Shown here: in pieces, positions 42,823 through 52,069 of the stretch
How positions within the stretch are numbered: position 1 is the first letter of the stretch
Layout: every line of letters begins with the position of its first letter
Assembly: GCA_023439125.1 (NCBI GenBank)
Contig: JAEXOU010000005.1
Location: forward strand, 806,001-870,000
From: Bacillota bacterium
GTDB taxonomy: Bacteria; Bacillota; Clostridia; Lachnospirales; Lachnospiraceae
Direction: 5' to 3'
DNA: 64,000 nt
The notes under the pieces: model-generated
Database searches by the model: none
Told to the model about the DNA's origin: nothing
What the model saw: only the letters and a program-made list of their open reading frames with translations
Made by a program: the position numbers and the translations under genes

Positions 42823-43260
42823 TTATGTTAAGTTTTGTTCTAAGATATAATCAACAGCTAATAAATAACCATATAATCCAAGTCCGACAATTTGACCAGT
42901 ACAAACTGGCGCAGTCACAGAAACATGGCGAAATTCTTCTCTCTTATGCACATTTGAGATATGTACCTCAATCTTAGGCATCTCAAGACTTGCTAAAGCA
43001 TCTCGAATCGCGATGCTATAATGAGTATAAGCTCCTGGATTAATGATAATGCCATCTACTTGGTCATGATATGCTTTTTGTAAACGGTCGATGATTTCAC
43101 CTTCACAATTACTTTGAAACGTTTCAATCGTAATGTTTTTCTCTTCTGCTTTCTTTTGTAAAATTTCTAATAAATAATCAAAATTCTGTTCTCCATAAAT
43201 TCCTTTTTCACGTATGCCAAGAAAGTTGATATTTGGTCCATTTACAACAAGTAGCTTCAC
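42823..43260 (-). CDS. aroQ: 3-dehydroquinate dehydratase, type II
   Basis: A 145-residue enzyme forming dodecamers. VNGPNINFLGIREKGIYG holds the active-site loop with arginine and tyrosine, QSNCEGEIIDRLQ follows, and INPGAYTHYSIAIRDAL and EVHISNVHKREEFRH (catalytic histidine region) complete the type II pattern. It dehydrates 3-dehydroquinate in the shikimate pathway. Its start overlaps the stop of aroK by 4 bases, so the two are coupled. Confidence 0.96.
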   Translation of the reverse strand: MKLLVVNGPNINFLGIREKGIYGEQNFDYLLEILQKKAEEKNITIETFQSNCEGEIIDRLQKAYHDQVDGIIINPGAYTHYSIAIRDALASLEMPKIEVHISNVHKREEFRHVSVTAPVCTGQIVGLGLYGYLLAVDYILEQNLT

Positions 43261-43781
43261 AACTTATACCTCACTTTATAATAATTTAGTATTTCATTAA
43301 CGATGGAATAAAACGAACGATTATCTGTTGATACTACTATATCAGCTACCTTTTCATAAAGAGGCATTCGTTGATTCATCAACTCTTCGATTTTTTGCAT
43401 TGGATTCTCACCTGCTAACAATGGGCGAGTTGTATCCTCTTTCAGTCGTGCGTATGTAACCTCTTTTGATGCTTTTAGTAATACAACCATACCAATTTGA
43501 CGTAATAGAGCTGCATTTTCCTCTCGAAGTGGCATGCCACCACCGGTTGCAACAATACAGTGATGTAAAGAGTCGTTAAGTTCGATTAAACTATTCGTTT
43601 CTAATGTCCGAAATGCATCCTCGCCCTCAGAGGAAAAAATATCTTTAATACTTTTTCCACTTTGAGTTTCAATATACTGGTCTGTATCCATAAAATCATA
43701 ATCAATTGCATGAGCAAGTTTCATTCCAATAGTCGTTTTTCCACAACCCATAAATCCGATCAGAACAATATTATCTTTCAT
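43257..43781 (-). CDS. aroK: Shikimate kinase
   Basis: The 174-residue P-loop kinase shows IVLIGFMGCGKTTIGMKLA (Walker A), DFMDTDQYIETQSGKSIKDIF (magnesium and shikimate residues), EGEDAFRTLE, and VATGGGMPLREEN (shikimate-binding glycines), with the lid at RPLLAGENP. It phosphorylates shikimate. It lies 4 bases after the HAD phosphatase gene and overlaps aroQ. Confidence 0.96.
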   Translation of the reverse strand: MKDNIVLIGFMGCGKTTIGMKLAHAIDYDFMDTDQYIETQSGKSIKDIFSSEGEDAFRTLETNSLIELNDSLHHCIVATGGGMPLREENAALLRQIGMVVLLKASKEVTYARLKEDTTRPLLAGENPMQKIEELMNQRMPLYEKVADIVVSTDNRSFYSIVNEILNYYKVRYKL

Positions 43782-43785
43782 CTAA

Positions 43786-44310
43786 TTATCTCTTTTCTTC
43801 TTTCAACCTATCTTTTCGTAATTTTCTTTTATAACACTTTAATACGATCCACTCAAGTCTTCGTTTTAAGATGATTTGAATTTCTTCATGTTTATTGATT
43901 GGTTTTACTAAAAAGGATGTAATACCTGCTCGATTCGCACCAAAAACATCGGTAAAAATCTGATCACCGACAAAAAATGTTGTTTCTTTCGTCGTTCCCA
44001 AAAACTCAATTGCTTTTATATAGTTTTTCGTGGAAGGCTTATTTGCTTTATATACATACTTAGCACGAATCTCTCGATTAAATCTAGAAACTCGCTCCTC
44101 GTCATTATTTGATATAAAACATACAGAAAATCCAAGTTTACGAATTCGATTCATTAGCTCAATTGCTTGCTGACTAGCATCCGCACCATGAGGAACTAAA
44201 GTATTATCAATATCAAAGATAATTCCTCGATATCCTTGCTGAAACAGTTTTTCATAAGCGATCTGATATGCAGAATCTACATAATGGGATGGATAAAATT
44301 TTTGAAACAT
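43786..44310 (-). CDS. YqeG-family HAD phosphatase (IIIA type)
   Basis: The 174-residue protein contains GIIFDIDNTLVPHGAD (nucleophile DxD), CFISNNDEERVSRF (motif II) and FFVGDQIFTDVFGANRAGI (motif III with DxxxD), the HAD-IIIA set. The opening FYPSHYVDSAYQI is characteristic of YqeG, which in Bacillus sits in the yqeH-aroE region. The C-terminus is strongly basic. The physiological substrate is not established. It is first in the yqeG-aroK-aroQ-pepP-efp string. Confidence 0.9.
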   Translation of the reverse strand: MFQKFYPSHYVDSAYQIAYEKLFQQGYRGIIFDIDNTLVPHGADASQQAIELMNRIRKLGFSVCFISNNDEERVSRFNREIRAKYVYKANKPSTKNYIKAIEFLGTTKETTFFVGDQIFTDVFGANRAGITSFLVKPINKHEEIQIILKRRLEWIVLKCYKRKLRKDRLKEEKR

Positions 44311-44444
44311 AAATACCTCTCATACATTGTTCATTTGTTAAATAATTGAGTTATCACTTACTTTTAATCACATAACTTAAATAATCCAGCATATAGCGAA
44401 TTATGTATTCTAGTACATTTAAGCTATTACCTATGCTTATTATT

Positions 44445-44710
44445 TTGATTATAATCAATATTTATTATATATTCAAGCAATTTCCATGATTTACTTTGAA
44501 CGATTGCTAAACTCAATTATTTCTTTCCTATTTCCTTTCACCTATTTGGTTTCCCAGCCTCCTATTTTCTTTATTTTTCATTATTTTGTGTAAGCACTTA
44601 CATTCTATTTTGTTATGTTAAGGTAAAATGACTATTGATATTTAAGGCTTTTCAATATATAATAGTCTGCGTAAATATTTGTTTACTTAATATTTATGTA
44701 AGCGCTTTAA
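44445..44710 (+). promoter_or_regulatory. Operator-rich region upstream of gluconate 5-dehydrogenase
   Basis: Three separate palindromes occur: TTGATTATAATCAA at 44445-44458 (perfect), TGTAAGCACTTACA at 44589-44602 (perfect apart from the central CA), and TGTAAGCGCTTTAA at 44697-44710. The last two resemble LacI/GalR-family operators, including the catabolite cre consensus TGWAANCGNTNWCA. The 44311-44893 interval otherwise holds no gene. Sugar-dependent control of the dehydrogenase is the likely purpose. Confidence 0.55.
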
Positions 44711-44893
44711 TTAATACTGCACTTATTCATTCCTGTTAACGCATTTCATTTTAAGTAACTCCATTGAGTTTTATAATGAAATATTGTTAACACATTTAAA
44801 ATATGCGCTTTATATGTAATCTAATATTTGTGTTACTAACATTATCGGAATTGCACTACATAATCCGATAAAAAAATTCTATGGAGGTTTATC

Positions 44894-45682
44894 ATGGAAA
44901 GTTTAAAGAAATTTTCTCTTGAAGGTAAGATAGCATTAGTTACTGGCGCTTCTTACGGTATTGGTTTTGCAATTGCCAGCTCCTATGCAGCCGCAGGTGC
45001 AACAATTGTATTTAATGATATCAAGCAAGAATTAGTAGATCAAGGAATTGCCGCATACAAAGAAGCTGGAATTACTGCTCATGGTTATGTTTGTGATGTT
45101 ACAAACGAAGAACAAGTAAATGCTATGGTAGCTCAGATTGAAAAAGAAGTTGGCGTTATTGATATCTTAGTTAACAATGCTGGTATCATCAAACGTATCC
45201 CTATGTGTGAGATGACTGCTGCTGAGTTTCGACAGGTAATCGACGTAGATTTGAACGCACCATTTATCGTAGCAAAAGCTTGTATTCCTAGTATGATCAA
45301 AAAAGGTCACGGAAAAATCATTAACATCTGTTCTATGATGAGTGAATTAGGACGTGAAACTGTATCTGCTTACGCTGCAGCTAAGGGTGGTCTTAAGATG
45401 TTAACCAAAAATATTGCTTCTGAATATGGTGAATTCAACATTCAGTGTAATGGTATTGGACCTGGTTACATCGCTACACCTCAGACCGCTCCATTAAGAG
45501 AAGAAGGACATCCTTTCAATAGCTTTATCATTGCTAAGACTCCTGCTGCTCGTTGGGGAACTCCTGAAGATTTAGCAGGCCCAGCTGTATTCTTAGCTTC
45601 TGATGCTTCTGATTTCGTTAATGGTCACATCCTTTATGTAGATGGTGGTATCTTAGCTTACATCGGAAAGCAACCAAAATAA
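44894..45682 (+). CDS. Gluconate 5-dehydrogenase (SDR family)
   Basis: A 262-residue short-chain dehydrogenase: TGASYGIGFAIA (nucleotide glycines), NNAGI, catalytic serine in NICSMMSELGRET, and YAAAKGG (Y-x-x-x-K). The SMxSELGR segment, TPAARWGTPEDL and ASDFVNGHILYVDGG agree better with gluconate 5-dehydrogenase (IdnO/Gno) than with KduD, but a 2-deoxy-gluconate or keto-deoxyuronate role is possible. GGAGGTTTATC precedes the ATG. It is monocistronic with a terminator after it and fits with uxuA/uxuB in sugar-acid use. Confidence 0.88.
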   Translation: MESLKKFSLEGKIALVTGASYGIGFAIASSYAAAGATIVFNDIKQELVDQGIAAYKEAGITAHGYVCDVTNEEQVNAMVAQIEKEVGVIDILVNNAGIIKRIPMCEMTAAEFRQVIDVDLNAPFIVAKACIPSMIKKGHGKIINICSMMSELGRETVSAYAAAKGGLKMLTKNIASEYGEFNIQCNGIGPGYIATPQTAPLREEGHPFNSFIIAKTPAARWGTPEDLAGPAVFLASDASDFVNGHILYVDGGILAYIGKQPK

Positions 45683-45713
45683 TATGTCATTTAATTAAGG
45701 TTTCAATCAAATA

Positions 45714-45749
45714 CACCCGCTCACTTTTAAAGTGGACGGGTGCTTTTTT
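45714..45749 (+). terminator. Terminator after gluconate 5-dehydrogenase
   Basis: CACCCGCTCACTT pairs with AAGTGGACGGGTG around a short loop and is followed by CTTTTTTA. It also works towards the converging AraC gene. Confidence 0.8.
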
Positions 45750-45788
45750 AGATATACAATTGAACCAAGAGAATTCACTACTGATAAT

Positions 45789-46724
45789 TCACTTATTTTT
45801 GCATATTGACACCCACATACGGAAAGCGTCAGGTACCCCACCTTTTTGAAACCATCTTTCTGAAAAAATATGTTCCTCATAAAAGATGCCTGAGGTTTGG
45901 TTAAATGCATATTCCGAGGTGTGTTTCATAAAATCAACAAAAGTTTCCGATGCCTTCATCATACTACGTGCCATATCCAAATTGTTATTTTCATCAAACT
46001 GATTCAGTATAACATCATTTATCAAAAATAACCCAGAGGGAGCATCCTCAACCTTGAGACCATAAAATTCTTCTTGACCGCATTCATCACCTACAAGGTA
46101 CATCATTGCTTTGTAAGGATGTTTTATATGTTCAGATGCATTTTGATGTTCTTCTCCCTGAGGATGATGACCGATTGGTGCCACTCCTACATACCTTCTC
46201 GCAGTGCGGTCAGGTACATTCTTTATACACCATTCCGACATCTGTCTCCATGCTTCATTTTCAGGGTCAATGCAATCTACAGAAAAACAAACAACTTTTT
46301 CATTCCTATGTTCTTCAATTTTTACAATCGTAGTTTCGTTTATAACCATCTCTCCTTCTTTTATTTGCACTTGAAAATTAAGTTTAGGAAAACAGATAGA
46401 AGAACCAACTTTTCTAATTTCACTCGGTGTATGTCCTGTGAAATTACGCATTGCACGAGAAAATGCAGCCGCCGAATTATATCCGCACTTCACAGCAATA
46501 TCAATGACTTTGTGTTCAGTATCTACTAATTCTTTTACTGCATATTGAAGTCTACGTTTCCTTATATACTCATCCAACGTCATATCGGCAATTATCATAA
46601 AGAAACGTTGATAAGTTGACTTAGACATGCCTGCTATTTGTGCAATTCTTCCATAATCGATTTCTTCAAACAGATTACCTTCTATGTATGCAATTGACAG
46701 ATTGAGTCCTTCTATATAATTCAT
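45789..46724 (-). CDS. AraC-family regulator with GyrI-like effector domain
   Basis: The 311 residues start with two AraC helix-turn-helix motifs (IAQIAGMSKSTYQRFFMI and HKVIDIAVKCGYNSAAAFSRAMRNFTGHTPSEIR). A C-terminal GyrI/Rob-type ligand-binding domain follows (IVKIEEHRNEKVVCFSVDC up to EERW-like HIFSERWFQKGG). This arrangement is that of Rob/SoxS-like drug or small-molecule sensors. AGGAGACAACAA precedes the ATG. The target genes are not evident from neighbours. Confidence 0.88.
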   Translation of the reverse strand: MNYIEGLNLSIAYIEGNLFEEIDYGRIAQIAGMSKSTYQRFFMIIADMTLDEYIRKRRLQYAVKELVDTEHKVIDIAVKCGYNSAAAFSRAMRNFTGHTPSEIRKVGSSICFPKLNFQVQIKEGEMVINETTIVKIEEHRNEKVVCFSVDCIDPENEAWRQMSEWCIKNVPDRTARRYVGVAPIGHHPQGEEHQNASEHIKHPYKAMMYLVGDECGQEEFYGLKVEDAPSGLFLINDVILNQFDENNNLDMARSMMKASETFVDFMKHTSEYAFNQTSGIFYEEHIFSERWFQKGGVPDAFRMWVSICKNK

Positions 46725-46857
46725 TTGTTGTCTCCTTTAATAATTATAGACTATCTATTTTACAAACACTGTACAATAAAAGTCATTCAATGCACATTAG
46801 TTACGAATTGTCTCATATGTCAATTCATCAACATATCTCGCAATATTCCGATAAATT

Positions 46858-46889
46858 TTAAGGAGCAAATCCGAAGATTTACCCCTTAA
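46858..46889 (-). terminator. Terminator with UUCG loop after the phosphatase gene
   Basis: On the minus strand TTAAGGGGTAAATC, TTCG and GATTTGCTCCTTAA form a stem with two internal mismatches and a stable tetraloop, followed by AATTTATC. An imperfect 20-base tandem repeat (CTTAATGGTT..GAACTA) lies between it and the stop codon, at 46885-46923. Confidence 0.6.
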
Positions 46890-46927
46890 TGGTTATGAAC
46901 TAAACTTAATGGTTTTGAACTATCAGC

Positions 46928-47542
46928 TTAACTATAGTATATCTTTCCTTCTTCTACGATTTCGATTTTACCATTTTCGGCTTTTAAGATAGATACTGCA
47001 CAGTTCTTATGAACTCCCTCTCCCCAGAATTCACTCACAGGAACTTTCTTAATATTTGCAAGAATTGCCTTGAGTGCGCAGCCATGTGTGGATACAAGAA
47101 TTGTTTTGTTTTGATAACTTGGGGTATTGATAAGGTCATGTAAGAACTCACCAGTTCTCTTTATGATATTTTCAAAGCTCTCACCACGTGGTGGAACTTG
47201 ATATTGGTCAGGTGCCGTAAAGAAATGCTTAAAATCCGGATTAGGAATGTTGTATCCTTCGATTCCAAAACATAAGCCTTCATAATCTCCAAATCCAATC
47301 TCTTGAACTCTGGATTCCTCAATGATAGGCACCTCTTTTTTTCTTATGATGATTCTTGCAGTCTCCATGGCTCTTTTTAATGGAGAGGAAATGATATAAT
47401 CAAACTTTATGTTCTTGAGCGCTTCCCCAGTAATACCTGCCAACAGCCTACCTTGTTCATTTAAATCAATATCTGTTTGACCTTGTAGTCGGCTCTGTTT
47501 ATTATAATTTGTTTGACCATGTCGAATTAAGTAAATTAGCAT
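46928..47542 (-). CDS. Histidine phosphatase family protein
   Basis: A 204-residue member of the phosphoglycerate-mutase-like branch. The phosphorylated histidine is in LIYLIRHGQTNYNKQSR. YIISSPLKRAMETARII holds the second arginine, EIGFGDYEGLCFG the acid, and ILVSTHGCALKAIL the last histidine. Members act as broad phosphatases, for example cobalamin-type or sugar phosphate. It lies 23 bases after the C26 hydrolase gene. Confidence 0.9.
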   Translation of the reverse strand: MLIYLIRHGQTNYNKQSRLQGQTDIDLNEQGRLLAGITGEALKNIKFDYIISSPLKRAMETARIIIRKKEVPIIEESRVQEIGFGDYEGLCFGIEGYNIPNPDFKHFFTAPDQYQVPPRGESFENIIKRTGEFLHDLINTPSYQNKTILVSTHGCALKAILANIKKVPVSEFWGEGVHKNCAVSILKAENGKIEIVEEGKIYYS

Positions 47543-47565
47543 TTTCCCCTCCGTTATTATCAGCT

Positions 47566-48303
47566 TTAATTACATCTAAAACATTTATTTGCACTAGCAG
47601 CAATGATGAATTCATTGAATATTTTCTGTGCATACTCATCTATCTTGGACAAATCCTCTGGATGCCATTGAACTCCAAGGAAGAAAGGATAATCTTCTTT
47701 CGTGATTGCTTCTGCTAATCCATCTGATGCAGTTGCTGCAAGTGTCAGCCCGTCTGCAATTTTACGTATGGACTGATGATGAAAGCTATTAACCCAAATC
47801 TCATCTTTTCCAATGATTCTAGAAAGTAAGGTTCTATCCTCAATCTTTACTTTATGAGTCAAAGTTGCTCTCCCTGCTTTCTGATAATGTGCAACTCTTA
47901 CCTCACTCTGTGGTTCATACTGAGCTCGCACATCTTGATAGATGTCTCCTCCAAGAGCAATGTTTAAGATTTGGATTCCTCGACAGATTCCGAGGATTGG
48001 AAGCCTTTGCTTCATGATGATTGGAACTAACTTTAGTTCTAATTCATCTCTTTTCGGAATAATTACTCCACATTCCGGGATTGGTTCTTCTCCAAAATAT
48101 CTAGGATTCACATCTGGACCACCGGTAAATACCACGCCATCCAGCCTAGATACTAAATCAGTTAATTCATTAGCATTGTTATATAAAGGTAATAAAACAG
48201 GAATACCTCCAGCATCTTCAATCGATTGAAAATATACACTTTCAATCTTAATTTGTTGATTTTCAAGATTAAATTGTGGTGTTATACCTATTACTGGTTT
48301 CAT
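47566..48303 (-). CDS. Gamma-glutamyl-gamma-aminobutyrate hydrolase-like (peptidase C26)
   Basis: The 245-residue class I glutamine amidotransferase-like enzyme has its nucleophile in LPILGICRGIQILNIALGG, the second conserved loop GVVFTGGPDVNPRYFGE, and the catalytic H and E in FFLGVQWHPEDLS. The family (PuuD-like) cleaves gamma-glutamyl amides. It may act with the adjacent phosphatase, which is co-transcribed. Region 48304-48484 upstream shows no gene. Confidence 0.88.
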   Translation of the reverse strand: MKPVIGITPQFNLENQQIKIESVYFQSIEDAGGIPVLLPLYNNANELTDLVSRLDGVVFTGGPDVNPRYFGEEPIPECGVIIPKRDELELKLVPIIMKQRLPILGICRGIQILNIALGGDIYQDVRAQYEPQSEVRVAHYQKAGRATLTHKVKIEDRTLLSRIIGKDEIWVNSFHHQSIRKIADGLTLAATASDGLAEAITKEDYPFFLGVQWHPEDLSKIDEYAQKIFNEFIIAASANKCFRCN

Positions 48304-48484
48304 AGAACGTTACCTCCTAATCTTAATTTCATCAAAGCAAACTCTTACTTAATCAATACTATGTATCACATAATTTCTAATAAAAGTAAAAAATCCAAGC
48401 GTTATCTCACCTCGCTTAAACTTACTTTTGTAATAATATACTATACTTTGTATTCTTTGGCAACTCACCTTTTTTTATTATTTT

Positions 48485-48600
48485 GGGCCCTTACGTACCG
48501 TTACGAACTTCATTCAAGCGAAAGCGTGTTGCGGATGAATTATGTTTGGCACCCTATACCCATAACATTTCCTTGTGCAAAAGGACGTCAATTCTTTCAA
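48485..48600. repeat. Palindromic element, family C, right half
   Basis: It begins at the central GGGCCCTTACGTACCGTTACG, continues with AACTTCATTCAAGCGAAAGC, and ends AAAAGGACGTCA. The matching left half is absent, so its arm (ATTATGTTTGGCACCC) has no partner. Confidence 0.75.
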
Positions 48601-48615
48601 AAGTACTTTTCTTAC

Positions 48616-48733
48616 CACTAAAAATGGGATGATAAACATAATTTAGGAGCCTTCATTCAAGTGAAAGCGTGTTGCGGATAAATTATGTTTGTCATCCCAT
48701 ACTCTTAACATTCCTGGTGCAAAATGACATCAG
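48616..48733. repeat. Palindromic element, family C, shortened copy
   Basis: GGGATGATAAACATAATTTA and TAAATTATGTTTGTCATCCC are complementary with one G-T type position. The central third is deleted. The end TGCAAAATGACATCAG finishes 7 bases before the ygiQ stop. Confidence 0.75.
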
Positions 48734-48739
48734 ATTTTT

Positions 48740-50698
48740 TTATTTTGTAGTGCGTTTGCTCTTTCTCTTCGAATTATTAGCAGTTCTATTGCTTGTTCCT
48801 TGACCACGTCCTGCTCTTTTATTCGTACTTCTACTTTTTTCGTTTTTACCATGATTCTGCTTTTGAGGATTGTTTTTCGTACCGTAACGATCCTTATCTA
48901 TATAAGCTGGGCGTATTAAGCACTTCTTATCAAAACCGATTAAGTCTGTACGACCAGCTGCCTCTAAGGCTTCTTTAATCAATTTATAGTTCTTTGGGTT
49001 ACGATACTGAATCAACGCACGCTGCATTGCTTTCTCATGCGGAGATTTTGGTACATACACTTCTTTCATTGTTCTAGGATCCAAACCGGTATAATACATA
49101 CATGTAGAAAGTGTCGATGGTGTTGGATAAAAATCCTGTACCTGTTCTGGCATATATCCTAAATCACGTAAATATTCTGCTAACTCTACTGCTTCCTTTA
49201 AAGTAGAACCTGGATGGGAAGACATCAAATACGGAACAACAAACTGCTTCAGACCAAGCTTTTCATTCGTCTGTCTGTATTTACGAATAAATCGCTCATA
49301 AACACTATTTTCTGGTTTCCCCATCATATTTAAAACATTATTCGAGATATGCTCAGGAGCCACCTTTAACTGACCACTTACATGATTCGCACATAGTTCT
49401 TCCATAAAGGTATCATCTTTATCATGGATTAAATAATCAAAACGAATGCCAGATCGAATAAATACTTTTTTTACTTTTGGTAATTCTCTCAACTTCTTTA
49501 ACAAGCTAAGGTAATCAGTATGATCGACTTTTAAATTTTTACATGGAGTTGGGAAGAGACACTGCTTATTTGTACAAACACCTTTTGTTAATTGCTTTTC
49601 ACAAGAAGTATGTCTAAAGTTCGCTGTTGGTCCTCCAACATCATTGATATAGCCTTTAAAATCTGGATCCCAAGTCAATTGAGTTGCTTCTGCAACAATC
49701 GATTCATGGCTACGGGTCTGAATAATACGCCCCTGATGAAAGGTAAGAGCGCAGAAATTACAACCGCCAAAACAGCCACGATTGCTAGTCAAACTAAATT
49801 TTAACTCCTCAATTGCTGGAATACCACCAAGCTCTTTATAACATGGATGATAATCTCTCATATATGGCAGTGCATAAACACGATCCATTTCTGATTGTGT
49901 CAAAGGCTTTGCAGGTGGATTCTGTACGACATATTCATTGTTCTTATAAGGTTCCACCAGACGACGTGCTGTAAATGGGTCCGTATTCTGGTATTGAGTA
50001 TAAAAACTCTTTGCAAAAGTCTTTTTATCCTTTAAAATCTCTTCAAACGAAGGAAGCTTAATTACATCATAAACAGAATCCAAATCTTTCGCACGATATA
50101 CGGTTCCATCAATGAATGTTATATCCTTTATGTCAATTCCGCTATTTAAAGCATCTGCAATCTCTACAATCGAATGTTCCCCCATACCATAAGAGATTAG
50201 GTCTGCTTGAGAATCCAAAAGTATGGAACGTTTTACTTTATCACTCCAGTAATCATAATGAGCAAGACGACGTAGAGATGCCTCAATACCACCAATAATA
50301 ATTGGTGCCTGCTTGTACACCTTTCGAATCAGGTTACAATATACAATCGTAGCACGGTCTGGTCGATGACCACGCTCTCCACCTGGAGAATACGCATCGG
50401 TGGCACGCTCCTTCTTTGCAACTGTATAATGATTTACCATCGTATCCATGTTACCACCACAAACCAAGAAACCGAGACGAGGTGTTCCAAGAATTTGAAT
50501 CGATTTCTCATCCTTCCAATCTGGCTGTGCGATAATACCAACACGATATCCGTGGCTTTCTAATACTCTACTTATAATTGCCGGGCCAAAAGAAGGATGA
50601 TCGACATAAGCATCACCGATTACATACACAAAATCGCACTGATCCCATCCTCTTTTGTTCATATCTTCTCTATTTATAGGTAAATAATCTTTTATCAT
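48740..50698 (-). CDS. YgiQ-family radical SAM protein
   Basis: A 652-residue protein in which LTSNRGCFGGCNFCALTFHQGR supplies the CxxxCxxC cluster cysteines. The N-terminal cobalamin-like region (residues 1-180) includes FGPAIISRVLESHGYRVGI and IIGGIEASLRRLAHYDYW, and SHPGSTLKEAVELAEYL lies late in the barrel. The C-terminal 50 residues are lysine/arginine/asparagine-rich. The YgiQ reaction is not established. GGAGTAATAG precedes the ATG. A family C repeat abuts the stop. Confidence 0.92.
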   Translation of the reverse strand: MIKDYLPINREDMNKRGWDQCDFVYVIGDAYVDHPSFGPAIISRVLESHGYRVGIIAQPDWKDEKSIQILGTPRLGFLVCGGNMDTMVNHYTVAKKERATDAYSPGGERGHRPDRATIVYCNLIRKVYKQAPIIIGGIEASLRRLAHYDYWSDKVKRSILLDSQADLISYGMGEHSIVEIADALNSGIDIKDITFIDGTVYRAKDLDSVYDVIKLPSFEEILKDKKTFAKSFYTQYQNTDPFTARRLVEPYKNNEYVVQNPPAKPLTQSEMDRVYALPYMRDYHPCYKELGGIPAIEELKFSLTSNRGCFGGCNFCALTFHQGRIIQTRSHESIVAEATQLTWDPDFKGYINDVGGPTANFRHTSCEKQLTKGVCTNKQCLFPTPCKNLKVDHTDYLSLLKKLRELPKVKKVFIRSGIRFDYLIHDKDDTFMEELCANHVSGQLKVAPEHISNNVLNMMGKPENSVYERFIRKYRQTNEKLGLKQFVVPYLMSSHPGSTLKEAVELAEYLRDLGYMPEQVQDFYPTPSTLSTCMYYTGLDPRTMKEVYVPKSPHEKAMQRALIQYRNPKNYKLIKEALEAAGRTDLIGFDKKCLIRPAYIDKDRYGTKNNPQKQNHGKNEKSRSTNKRAGRGQGTSNRTANNSKRKSKRTTK

Positions 50699-50768
50699 CT
50701 ATTACTCCATTCTAAAACTATATCCAGCAAGATAGACTAAAAATCTATCTTATCCACTTTGAAACGCA

Positions 50769-50819
50769 GAAAGTCCAATAGTTTCATGAACCATAGTATC
50801 ATGAAACTATTGGACTTTC
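50769..50819 (-). terminator. Perfect 21-bp stem, terminator after the lipoprotein gene
   Basis: GAAAGTCCAATAGTTTCATGA and its exact complement at 50799-50819 enclose 9 bases. It lies between the lipoprotein stop (50840) and the ygiQ start. Confidence 0.8.
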
Positions 50820-50839
50820 AAGAAAAGATTATTTATTTG

Positions 50840-51820
50840 TTATCCTTGAATAAAACTTTCTTCGATCAAATCTTTATTCAGTCTTGGTAAAAGTTCACTA
50901 TATGGAATCACATACGTAGGAATACCATCCTCAAGTGGTGTAATATATCCTGGTTTACAAATTACAACAATACCATCTTGGGAATAATAGTAATCACAAA
51001 GTGCAAATGCTTTATCAGCCTTTTCTTTATAATCTTCTACTAAAAGTCCCATATCATTTCCTGCTTCTTCTAGCTTAATAAATGTTTCTTGAAAGATTGT
51101 AGCATATGTATTGTAATAATCCTGTTGCCATAAATCCGAAGAATTAATATACTTGCCCTCTTCCCCATCAAAACGCTCAATCTTTATTTTTGTGTCATTA
51201 TAATCTTCACCAGCATAAGTAAACATCACATTAGAAATTTGTATCATTTTTTCTCCTACATCGAATACATTGAAAGATTCTTCATAATAAAGTCCTTTCC
51301 ACACATCATCCGCAGTATCTTTATTGAGTGCCCTTGCCCGAATTACAACAGCCTCACAATTATTCTCATAAGTTTGTAAAAGAGTATCCTTAATTCTGAG
51401 ATTCATTTCTTCTATTTTAGGATCATTGGACTCATTTTTTAATTGTACTAACCCGAGTTTACATTTTGCCAAAAATGTCCCTTTTTCATCATAGTAATCT
51501 TTTTCTGATACTGTATACTCAAATCTAGAATCATCATGATCCAATATATGCTGCATACGCTGATCTAACTTTACTCTCGATACATTTTGGTAACCCATTT
51601 GTTCAAGTGAGCCACCTTCTACGTCTGTCGGCTGTATCATTTTTTCTTGCTCACTCTTAAGTTCTTCTTGAGAATTATCTTCCACTGCTACTGTTACTGT
51701 TACTTCATCCGTTCCAATTGGTGTAGATTTTGTTTCTTCCTGTTTTTTATCACAGGCTGCTAATGACAAAGCTACCGTAAGTGTCATAACTCCAATTGCA
51801 GAAATATACTTCTTTTTCAT
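50840..51820 (-). CDS. Lipoprotein with RsiV/DUF3298-like domain
   Basis: The 326-residue protein begins MKKKYISAIGVMTLTVALSL and has a lipobox LAAC at about residues 20-23, so it is anchored to the membrane outside. An acidic, glutamine-rich linker follows. The C-terminal 220 residues resemble the DUF4163/DUF3298 pair of RsiV-type proteins (PKIEEMNLRIKDTLLQTYE, then SSDLWQQDYYNTYATIFQE and GIVVICKPGYITPLEDGIP with PYSEL). RsiV senses lysozyme through this domain, but here there is no sigma factor neighbour. It is monocistronic. Confidence 0.75.
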   Translation of the reverse strand: MKKKYISAIGVMTLTVALSLAACDKKQEETKSTPIGTDEVTVTVAVEDNSQEELKSEQEKMIQPTDVEGGSLEQMGYQNVSRVKLDQRMQHILDHDDSRFEYTVSEKDYYDEKGTFLAKCKLGLVQLKNESNDPKIEEMNLRIKDTLLQTYENNCEAVVIRARALNKDTADDVWKGLYYEESFNVFDVGEKMIQISNVMFTYAGEDYNDTKIKIERFDGEEGKYINSSDLWQQDYYNTYATIFQETFIKLEEAGNDMGLLVEDYKEKADKAFALCDYYYSQDGIVVICKPGYITPLEDGIPTYVIPYSELLPRLNKDLIEESFIQG

Positions 51821-51852
51821 TCTCTTTTGCCCTCTTTTTCTAGATAAGTATA

Positions 51853-51906
51853 GGTGGCAAAAGTGCTTTTCTGAAATTTTGTCATTTTGACTTTTGACAC
51901 CTGAAT
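51853..51906. repeat. Family D element, longer copy
   Basis: GGTGGCAAAAGTGCTTTTCT, then about 20 extra bases with GTCATTTTGAC, and TTGACACCTGAAT. Ends and the AGTGCTTTTCT segment match the compact copy at 24800. It lies between the EF-G-like and lipoprotein genes. Confidence 0.5.
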
Positions 51907-52020
51907 CAAATTAGTTATGTTCCCCTTATTCTACATAATTCATATTAAAATTTCAACTATCCATAAAACTATAAAATCTTGTTCATAAATAGAGTAAAAG
52001 TGTTTTTCTCATCATTTATA

Positions 52021-52050
52021 AAAGGCTGTTGCTTTTTTGCAACAGCCTTT
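52021..52050 (-). terminator. Terminator after the EF-G-like gene
   Basis: AAAGGCTGTTGC and GCAACAGCCTTT pair perfectly around six T (A on the minus strand), 19 bases past the stop at 52070. Confidence 0.75.
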
Positions 52051-52069
52051 CATTACATCTACTATTTTT

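Noticed and set aside
46074..46529. Plus-strand frame of 151 codons opposite the AraC gene
   Set aside because: Peptide is rich in F, H, C and R as expected from antisense of an AraC protein; no initiation signal.
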